Positions 56,222-64,000 of a stretch of 64,000 bases of DNA are shown one piece after another; positions within the stretch are counted from its first letter, which is position 1; each line of letters begins with the position of its first letter. Location: NCBI GenBank assembly GCA_946894095.1, contig OX335644.1, positions 7,173,595 to 7,237,594 on the forward strand. Reading direction: 5' to 3'. The translations under genes were made by a program, and so were the position numbers. Below the pieces are notes generated by a model, which saw only the letters and a program-made list of their open reading frames with translations, was not told the origin of the DNA and ran no database searches. The stretch is from Incurvaria masculella (lineage: Eukaryota > Arthropoda > Insecta > Lepidoptera > Incurvariidae).

Positions 56222-56632
56222 ATTTTTTTTATGCGACCTGACATGGATGTCTAATACCACGCAACTACCGTTATGATATTAGCCCAATACACCACTTTCC
56301 TGAAGGAATTAGGTGCCATACCAGGACCTTTCCTTTATGAGCACGACTACATTGAACTGGATGGAAAACACGGTCAATTTTTCATTGCCGCTTCGACCAT
56401 CTTTTCATCTTGTGCGATGGTACCAACCCGGGCGGGCTTAAACCCTACCACCTAGTAGGGGAAGGGGACCTGCAGTTTTACATGGATTCCGAACCATGGA
56501 GCAGCTCGCATTCGCGACGAAATGCACTTATCGAATTCGGAAAGAGAAAGACAGTGGTGCATGTCGGTATTGAACCCAGGCCTCTGGTACGCTAGGCCAG
56601 TTCCCGCGCCACTAGGCTACGAGCCGCTCAAA
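56222..56632 (-). mobile_element. full-length SINE with tRNA-like head (family S)
   Basis: Minus strand: GAGCGGCTCGTAGCCTAGTG (box A-like), CCTGGGTTCAATACCGACAT (box B-like), ACTGTCTTTCTCTTTCCG, then the full body GGTTTAAGCCCGCCCGGG, GGTACCATCGCACAAGATG, AAGGAAAGGTCCTGGTATGG, ending in a plus-strand T run. It is the most complete copy of the tRNA-headed form. Confidence 0.85.
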
Positions 56633-56829
56633 TATTAATCATTTGCAATTTTCAAGGACCTACATTTTCAAATTCATTTTAAAATTTGTGGTATTCTTTA
56701 TCTCTTAACAAACATTTTAGTTTCTATAAAATAACTGGTTTTTCTCCACTTACAAAGGCATTAAGAGAGTATATTTTTCTTGTGGATGAACACAAAAAGA
56801 TATGTGATGTGATAGTGTTAAGTATCATA

Positions 56830-56945
56830 CTGATATGATATTTTTATATTTTTATTTTATATTTCTATATTATATATAGTGTTTATATATTTATATTAAT
56901 GTATATATATATTTATATGTATATAAGTAGTTATTATATTGTGTA
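56830..56945. repeat. AT-rich microsatellite
   Basis: Imperfect TATATATTTATA-type low-complexity sequence. Confidence 0.7.
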
Positions 56946-56969
56946 TAATATTTGTTGTAGTAAATTCAT

Positions 56970-57105
56970 TTGTCTCTATAACTGCTGCTCGCACTACTGC
57001 TCACGATTCCCAAAGGTAGACTGGTAGAGAATGCCCCTGGCATTAAGTTGTACCTTTTGCCCGAATTTTGAGTGCAATAAACATATATAAATAAATAAAT
57101 AAAAA
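56970..57105 (+). repeat. LINE 3' end
   Basis: AGACTGGTAGAGAATGCCCC, TGGCATTAAGTTGTACCTTT and GTGCAATAAACATA followed by AAATAAATAAATA. I associate this ending with the 3' UTR of a common lepidopteran non-LTR element; the coding part is absent. Confidence 0.55.
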
Positions 57106-58197
57106 TAAAGCTATTTTCTACTGAATTTCTGAAGATATTTAGTTTAATTTAAAACCAGTGCAAAGTCATCTATGTTTTTAAATTTTATCAAAGTTTTTTA
57201 TTTACTGGAATATAAAACATTTTTAATTAAAAGTATGCAGAATCGAACTGCTTTGAACTCGAAAAAACCTAATTTGTAAAAACATAGAAGACACTAGAAT
57301 AAAAAAAAATATTGAAAAAAAAAAATTGAATCGGATATGTTTAGATTTCGAAACATGGTTTCTCCGGCGCGCAAAATCGTAATTTTTGTAGGTAATTAAG
57401 AGACGTTTCAATTTTAAAATGTAGTCTCTTCACTATCGAGCCTGTAACACGTTACCGCCTACAAACAGGTCGTAGAAATTGCCTTTAAGAAAAGTACTAA
57501 TATAGAATTTCAATAAGTTGTATTAAAGTAATAATATTCGTAAAGGCAGCGGCGGGTTCTATTTGTATTCTGCTGCTGGAGCTGCTGGCGGAGCGGTGGG
57601 ATCTATACATTCGATCGATTGATGATAAACATCAATTTCATTGATGTTTTGTTTTGTCCTCAATTGATTGCGAGAAACTACCATTATAGAAGTAAATTAA
57701 TTTTGATTGATATTTTGAGTTGGCTCGTCCAACGAGATTTCAGTTAACTTCCGATAACGGGAAGCCCACAGCCAAGCTGTTATTCGAAACAAAACACAAA
57801 TTTTATTTCGTGTCTCACGAGGAATCGAGACGACACGCACGACGTTGTGGTATGCTCTAGAGAAGCCATTACCAATATGATATTATTAACCTTTCAAAAA
57901 TGCCTCTAATCAGAGACAGGAATATTATTGATTAGCTGTTAGTTTGTTAGATATAGATATATAATATGAGCAACGTGATCCATTCACATTACATAAGGAC
58001 TAGGAAGGAAAATTACGATTGGAGCAATGTGCCATAAGCGAGTCATTAGAGCGATTTATTTTTTGTAATTTAATAAGGCTCGAATAAGATGTTTCCATCA
58101 AAATATCCAACAAATGATGTGTGCGTTACTATAATTAAAAGTTACAGCGTTCCGGGTTATGCTAGTCTTGGAGAGTAGATACAATGTTATATTTATT
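57106..58197. other. intron or intergenic, nothing recognised
   Basis: AT-rich with poly-A/T tracts (57300-57330). Confidence 0.35.
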
Positions 58198-58410
58198 TGT
58201 TACTGTATTGTATTGTATTGTTTATTCATCATCCATAGACAGTACACTGCACTCGGATTGGTCACATTTTAGCATTGGCCAGTTCAGCAAAACAAAACAC
58301 AGCGAAGAAGAACTGGAAAAAAACTCCGTCTAAGTTTACAAAAGTGTTTGTCAATTATTTTAACAAAAACATAGGTACAACACTAAATTCACATGAATAC
58401 ACAAAATTTA
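58198..58410 (-). repeat. dispersed repeat F, copy 3 (probable LINE 3' end)
   Basis: TGTATTGTATTGTATTGTTT, ATTCATCATCCATAGACAGT and ACACAGCGAAGAAGAACTGG, nearly identical to 22921-23145. The ATTGT microsatellite would be its 3' end on the minus strand. Confidence 0.65.
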
Positions 58411-60106
58411 CTAACAAATGCTTAGAAATATGTTTGGTAAGCTTTCACTGTTATTAAGCGTTAATGTATGTAGTGTTTTCGGATGGATAGTAAAACTATA
58501 CCAAACATTGTTTACAATATTCAGTACTGGTGCTATTTAACGTGTTCTAAATGTTTAGAAATATTAGTATGACGTTAAATTGTTTTTATCTGTAAGTCGA
58601 ACATATCTGAACGTATCGATTTCGACTCGTGGGTTTGTCCGCGGCGCGCCACCGGTGTGGAGGGGAGGAGGGGAGGGGGGATCGTGCGAGAATGTTGGAC
58701 CTCGTCGGCTAGTAGTGATGGTCGCTAAACGAATTGAAATTCAAACCTTTACCGGCCGGCCATTCATATCTCGCTTCTGTCACCCTGATGCACTCACAGA
58801 CAACCGTTTGCAATAAACTAGCACCATTGTGAAGTTTTTCCAATAACATTTTCATTCCTTTTTCGTTAAGAGTTAATTGGACGTTTATATATATGGATGC
58901 ACAAAACAATATTTATATTTTCCTATTTTTTAATCCCATTAAATCCAGCACAAAAAAATCGTTTCGCTGTGTGCCTGAACATATAATTAATAATTCGATA
59001 TTAGTCACGAGCTGAGAATCCTGAGACTGAATATTTTATTATTTTATATTCTTGGGAGCTAGAATTAGCATCCGTGATGCTGTTTGTGAACCGAACTTCT
59101 ATACCCTCGTTGAGCGCTCGGCCGCTGGTGAATATACAGAGAAAAAGTCTCCGTCAGCCGTTCTATCTCCGTAGTCGGGTATATTACAACAAGGAAAATC
59201 CCAAAAAGCCGCCAAGACGCTACGCTTTTTTATAAATCCAAGAATAGGTCTTCACTTCTGATGAAATATCCTTTCCCCCAGTAAAAATATGCATTGACGG
59301 GTGACCCGGGGTAAGTCGACGTAAAAGTGACCAAATCGGACCTTACTGAAGTGAGCAGAGTCACAAATTTAGATACCCACAACTGGAGTAAACTTGATTG
59401 ACTTGATGCTATCTACCCCTACCTACTTAATGAAACTATCATGACCCAGTTTAGTTATTCAAACTGAGTAATAATAACTAGTGACAACAGTGACATTTCG
59501 TTAATATAATATATGTCAAAGTGACATATAAGTGACAAAGTGAAATACTTAAATTTCGTTGGTATAAGTTACGACTATTTTTATCTTAACCTGGATAACT
59601 AAACTGAGGCTTGATACTTTCAGTATTCAGTATGCAGGCAAGGATGGATAGAATAAAGTCAACCTCGGTGTCGTACCTTAGCGGCTACGAACGCGCAATT
59701 TGTTGAATATATCGCAAGCAAATATCATGCAAGTTTAAGCTCGCACTAAGTGTCGGGCTGCAGGCACCGTCGGTAGGTCGGCGACTACTTGATGGAGTGC
59801 ACGGGCGCGAGGCGTGGGCGAGGAACATTAAGGATCTCTCGCTAGTGGAAGCCCTGGGGCCCGCTCGCACTCATATATATCTCAACGTTTCGCTGGGTTA
59901 TCTACAGCTTACCGTCTCGACAAACATCCAGTCATAGCTCTGCATTTCTCCCTCCGACTACTTAATCTACCGTCCATAAAACCGGTGCAGACCAAAGTTA
60001 TGCCCATTGTGTTGTTTCCACGTGCATATGCTCGAAATTCTCTTTACCCATAGAGTTTAATATGAGTACTTGGTTGTTTGGTTTTTACAAATAATTTGAT
60101 TAATTA
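58411..60106. other. stretch with two GC-rich patches, one possible exon
   Basis: 58630-58690 is a G-rich patch. Around 59762-59938 a plus frame follows CGGGCTGCAG in phase 0 (APSVGRRLLDGVHGREAWAR and so on, stop near 59938), which would suit a terminal exon after 55276. The acceptor is poor and I do not recognise the protein. Weak evidence only. Confidence 0.2.
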
Positions 60107-60325
60107 GACCACGACAGCATCAGGCGGGCAATAGTAAGTCAGGGAGTTGAGGTCAAGAATATTCGAGTAATCAAGAGCATCTACTCAAAGAGTATGGCCC
60201 AACCCAAGCTGGGAAGATTAGGGCAAGAATTTCCTATTGAAAGAGGTGTCAGACAAGGGGTCACCATTTCACCGAAGCTATTCTCTGCGGTTGTAGAAAT
60301 TTTTCGTAGGTATCTACAATGGTAA
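60107..60325 (+). pseudogene. RTE-like reverse transcriptase fragment
   Basis: Seventy-two codons and a stop: an IRVIKSIYSKSMAQPKLG stretch followed by FPIERGVRQGVTISPKLFSA, which is RT motif B and flank as found in RTE-clade elements (usual GVRQGDTISPKLF). The usual Asp of that motif is changed to Val, and the frame stops soon after. It is a dead fragment with no other RT motifs adjacent. Confidence 0.75.
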
Positions 60326-60415
60326 ATAAATCGATGTAGCAGCATTAACTGTGACGAACTAAGCCATGTTTATCGTATTGATGTCAAACATAGGCACTAA
60401 TTGAGCAACAAATCA

Positions 60416-60490
60416 CAAAACATAAAGTATGGCAAATGGAGAATACGCTTCATTCCATTCCATTTGGCAAACTTTATGTTTTGTTGTAGT
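60416..60490. repeat. small hairpin
   Basis: CAAAACATAAAGTATGGCAA and TTTGGCAAACTTTATGTTTT form inverted arms with a short loop. Confidence 0.5.
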
Positions 60491-60504
60491 TAAAAAAGGA
60501 GACC

Positions 60505-60736
60505 AGGGGGTCCATTCAGAAAAGAGTGAGTTCGAGTTCGGGAGTGAGTTAACCTAAAAATAGCTAGGAAATATATTATTATTTAAATAACGGAACCGTT
60601 ATTTATACTTCCGACGTATTTACGGGATTTTGATCTAACTGTAATGATGTTCAAGAAGTGTGGAAACATTACTATTAAAAAAAGTGAGTTGATATTTAGT
60701 GACGAATTCGAACTCACTCTTTCCCGGACCCCCAGG
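60505..60736. mobile_element. MITE family G, copy 2
   Basis: Ends CCAGGGGGTCCATTCAG and TTTCCCGGACCCCCAGG are inverted, with inner arms AAGAGTGAGTTCGAGTTCGG and CGAATTCGAACTCACTCTTT. The interior matches 17404-17620. Confidence 0.75.
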
Positions 60737-60807
60737 TGAGATTCCAAAATAACAAGAGCAAAACTAAATTTAAAACTATACATACCGTTGGCAAACAGAA
60801 AACACGG

Positions 60808-60905
60808 CACGGAACTGGATGGAAGACACGGAAATTGTTTGTTTGCGTTTCTACTATCTTTTTAACCAGTGAAATGGTACCAAACCAGTTCGGCCAAATT
60901 TACCG
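60808..60905 (-). mobile_element. degenerate SINE fragment (family S)
   Basis: GGAACTGGATGGAAGACACG, TTTAACCAGTGAAATGGTAC and CAAACCAGTTCGGCC follow the body order in minus orientation with many changes. Confidence 0.5.
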
Positions 60906-61554
60906 CTTTAGAGTAGATATTATAAACCCTTACCAACATTTATTCGTTAATTTATTGACATCTTGTCTACTACAAACTACATATATATATTATTACGGTT
61001 TTCAAACGGGTGGGACACTTATTACCTATTGTGCAGCTTGACCATCAAATACGTAGAGTTGTTGCCACAGCTATCGGAAAGTTGTAGCCTTGCATTACAC
61101 AAACGTAGGCATGTCAACGACCTCTTAGTTGTTATTAAATACAAGAGCGATTTGCTCCGAGCGGGCCAACTGGATAATCCAGGTATTGTAACAGTGATCG
61201 GTTACATGCTGCGGATAGAAAGTGATGTATGGGCAGATCGCCGCGGGACATTTGCGTGGACCCGGCTCTGTTCGCAGCGTTTGGCTGTCATTTTGCATGC
61301 CGCCAAACGAGAATATACGCGTTTAATGGAGGACTGGCCATTTTTTCGGGTAGGAACCTGTTGAAAGATGTGATAGCCTGATTATTTCAATACAAGTACG
61401 CGAACAGCACGCGTCGGATCCTGTTACGGCAACCGTGCCCCCCGCACTGATTGACGCCGATTTTCCAACGCGTTGATAATGCGTTGATAGACGCCTGAGT
61501 AGTATGTTAATAAACGATTTAAAATAATCTGAGTGAGAAAATATTTTTAGAGAA
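60906..61554. other. unassigned stretch with a 133-codon frame
   Basis: A plus frame at 60963-61364 has no recognisable domain and may be repeat-derived. Nothing is claimed. Confidence 0.25.
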
Positions 61555-61805
61555 TACTGGTTGAGATACCCGGGCCGTTAGGGTCAATGTCGTTTTGGAC
61601 TGATGTCGGGCCGAATAATCTGGATATTTTGGATCTGGAAACTTTAATCGCCTATTTCACCCCTTAGAAGTTAAATTTTCGCCACAAAATGTAACCTATA
61701 TCCTCTGCAAGGTCCAAACTATCTCTAAAATACAGAATTAAATACCGGCTTAGGCGTCAAAACACAAAAGACACAATTATTTCGCCCTTATAATAATAGT
61801 ATGGA
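61555..61805 (+). repeat. dispersed repeat I, copy 2
   Basis: GGACTGATGTCGGGCCGAAT, GGGTCAATGTC and ATAATAATAGTATGG shared with 25085-25325. Confidence 0.55.
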
Positions 61806-62004
61806 TTGTCTCAATAACTTGATTTTTTTTTTATTTTACTTGAGCGAACCTTCGCCATAGGAGACATACAGCCAACGAGAAAATAACCTCTTGGCCGACA
61901 TAAATACATGCCTACTTGTTACTATCGCAAACATTTGACATTGCAATCGCAAACATTGAGATCTTAATTATTTTTAACGACTTCATATTTGAGAATACCA
62001 CCTA

Positions 62005-62268
62005 ATGAATTTTCCTTCGGAAGTCAAGATGTATATTCTACAATGTTCTGTTCAATCCACTGTGGATACCTACACTTGTTCTTGGAAGGGACCAACAGGA
62101 AAAAGAAATGTTGGTCTGCCAAATAGGTGGTGGGATGATGATATCGTTCACAAAGCATTAATTAACATTAAGGATGGGTTAACGCTGAAAAGAAATATAA
62201 AGTCTTGGAAGAGATTGGAATACAGTTTTCACAAATTTATGTTACGTAAACAACATATTAGAAAATAA
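62005..62268 (+). pseudogene. C-terminal fragment of an RTE-like polyprotein
   Basis: The 87-codon frame carries VGLPNRWWDDDIV and SWKRLEYSF, resembling the conserved GRP..RW.DDI...W.R. region after the reverse transcriptase in RTE-clade retrotransposons. The N-terminal part is unrelated. It may derive from the same kind of element as 60107-60325. Assignment is by motif only. Confidence 0.5.
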
Positions 62269-62637
62269 GATATAATGAAACCTAAAACTAGACATAGACA
62301 GAGCCTTAGGGAGGTGCCACCTAAGATATATTGTGCGTTATTGTTAAATTCAGGAAGTTGCGATTTAATGGAAGGGTCACAGAGGGGGCCAGAATCCAAG
62401 TAGAGTAGTGCCTAATGTTTGGTAAAATCATGGTCTTTGTACAGACAAAACTGTCTCAGAAACAGTTCCAGGCAAGAGTTGTGCCATCTCGAGTAATGCA
62501 ATTTCTAACCGCGCCGCGCCGAGCCCATGCCATAGTATGTAAATGGTGCGGTAGGTAAACGTACTTGCTTAATATATTTATGTCATGTGAGACACGTTAC
62601 TGGTCTAGTGTAAACAAAACCTGTTGTTTGCTAATAC

Positions 62638-62885
62638 ATATTTTTTTTATGAAACCTGACATGAACATTTTTTCATTGCCGCTTCAACCATAGTTTCATC
62701 CAATGCGGTGGTACCAACCCGGGCGGGCTTAACCCTACCACCTAGTAGGGGAAGGGGACCTACAGTTTACGATGGGTTCCGAACCATGAAACAGCTCGCA
62801 TTTATAACGAAATGCACTTAACGACTCAGAAAGATAAAGAAAGTGAAGCATGTCGAGGATTTGAACCCAGACCTCTCGCATAAAA
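62638..62885 (-). mobile_element. SINE copy with tRNA-like head and internal deletion (family S)
   Basis: Plus-strand tail TTTTTTTTATGAAACCTGAC jumps directly to ATTTTTTCATTGCCGCTTCA. It then continues with GGTACCAACCCGGGCGGG and GGATTTGAACCCAGACCTCT (box B-like, minus strand). About 130 bp of the body is missing. Confidence 0.75.
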
Positions 62886-63680
62886 GGCAAATCCTAGACT
62901 ACAAACTGTAAATTTGTTTTTACAATATACAAATTAATGTATTCATTTATTTAGACAGTTGAACAGTTGCAATGTAATACAATTGGACAGTTGTGGATGA
63001 AATGCTTAGGAGAACATACCATGACTAGATTGATGTACGAGTAATTATTCGTAAAATCATTTATGAATAATGCTTGTGATATGTATTGTGTTGAGGAAGT
63101 ATGTAGTAATCGTACTGTATGACGCTCTATCATATTGTTTGAAAAAATACCAAATACTTTAATAAATAACAACCCAACATACTTTATTTTTAAACTATAG
63201 CTAAGTTCAAAATTTATTCATAGGATATTTTTTTCCTCTTAAAAGATTTGCCCTGAAATTGAACCGGGTCTTCGATCGTATTTTTTTTCGATAATGAATA
63301 CGTATTTGAACTAGCGTGACTTCCAGTTCAGCCTTATAATCGAATGTACGTATTGTATAACTTGCCTCGTAAAAAACTCCCAGAACTTGAATCGTTCAAA
63401 GTCAATTATTGACCCATTACACGTCTTAGGCTTGGTTTATTATTATGATTACATCTCATGCTCTCGGAGGTATTCAGTGTACTCTTAACTGTATCAAGTG
63501 ACAGACGGACAGAGCTAAACTTTGACATGAGCTTCTCTACTGGGTTTACTGGGGTAGATACATCTTGCTGAAACAACTGACACCAAAGCAAGAGAAAAAT
63601 AATGCATCTGCTATTCGCACGCTTGTTCGCATACAAGCGTCAATCAAGCATAACGCGGGTGATAAGTTTTCGTGCTGCTC
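62886..63680. other. stretch with no gene recognised
   Basis: Text near 63090-63150 resembles the degenerate repeats of 37.2-37.6 kb. A 76-codon minus frame at 63406-63636 has no recognised domain. Confidence 0.3.
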
Positions 63681-63689
63681 CTCTTGTAT

Positions 63690-63810
63690 ACTGTGACGCC
63701 GCCTCCGCGCCCGCGCGCCGCGCTAGACAATGCGCGTGCGCAACTAAACGTGCGGAATGGAACAAAAGGCCTCGACGAGAGCGGAGGTCGCCGAACACAC
63801 CTGCGTCCAT
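63690..63810. other. CpG-rich patch
   Basis: A GC-rich island opening frames on both strands; possible promoter or exon, not resolvable here. Confidence 0.25.
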
Positions 63811-64000
63811 GGAGCTGTACTCACAACAGGATTCAGTATGAGATGTTATCGGCAACCTGTTGACGATTTCCCGATTGACTGCATTAGATAAAAGTGCACA
63901 TCAGAACGTATATTTTCTGATCCGTCCCAAAAACATCTGGGTATAATTAAATTCCAGTTCAACTAAATGTAAAATACGATAAGAATTTTAAATGGCATCT

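Overview
This is a eukaryotic, AT-rich, repeat-dense window, and I read it as insect nuclear DNA, most likely from a moth or butterfly. The reasons are short exons with GT/AG splice sites separated by multi-kilobase introns, small GC-rich promoter-like islands in an AT-rich background, and many decayed mobile elements. One recurrent repeat (CGGAACCCTA / GGCCAAGTGCGAGTCGGACT) is a type I associate with Lepidoptera. There are no bacterial-style operons. Nearly all open frames above 60 codons are chance or lie inside repeats. Repeat-family assignments rest on motifs read by eye; no database was searched.

Host gene: one plus-strand gene appears to span most of the window. A GC-rich 5' UTR exon ends at 10834 at a strong donor (ATAG|GTAAGT). 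An exon with a candidate start codon (ATG at 32078) ends at 32188. Further exons are 34546-34696, 47832-47868, 48028-48197, 51843-51969 and 55089-55276. Exon phases agree for 32188>34546, 47868>48028, 48197>51843 and 51969>55089. They do not agree for 34696>47832, so an exon is missing or that exon belongs to another isoform. I do not recognise the protein. It has a charged Ser/Thr-rich repeat module (VKREVVLEDGRLLSDSGPK), an acidic Gly/Ala linker and a charged module (REETEEEFHMGD-like).

The most striking host feature is at 48.2-50.8 kb. The 3' part of exon 48028-48197 and its donor have been tandemly duplicated as a 179-bp unit, five good copies plus one decayed. Each unit keeps a CAG acceptor, 102 nt of open frame (34 residues) and a GT donor, with a 77-bp putative intron, so every copy can be spliced in phase. 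A 5'-truncated CR1/L2-like retrotransposon on the minus strand sits in one of these mini-introns and yields a chimeric 516-codon open frame.

Mobile elements: (1) Two related RLE-type non-LTR retrotransposons with a YLDDG catalytic motif and a C-terminal zinc-knuckle plus PD..D nuclease-like domain lie at 4727-7416 (+) and 20105-22020 (-). The first is split by a 588-bp non-autonomous DNA element flanked by an 8-bp duplication GTTCATGC; the second is split by a 159-bp element flanked by TAA. (2) RTE-like fragments lie at 60107-60325 and 62005-62268. (3) A SINE family has about 22 copies sharing one body. Some copies carry a 5S-rRNA-like head and others a tRNA-like head. (4) Several MITE/foldback families have TTA or TTAA target duplications. 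(5) 3' ends of other LINEs and several unclassified dispersed repeats are also present.

Layout: 0.4-4.5 kb, SINEs and foldbacks; 4.7-7.4 kb, RLE element 1; 7.8-10.2 kb, repeats; 10.4-10.8 kb, promoter island and exon 1; 10.8-32 kb, first intron filled with SINEs, MITEs and RLE element 2; 32-34.7 kb, coding exons; 34.7-47.8 kb, intron with tandem repeats, a GC-rich candidate promoter (38.64-38.84 kb) and MITEs; 47.8-55.3 kb, coding exons and duplicated-exon array; 55.3-64 kb, SINE, LINE and MITE remains.
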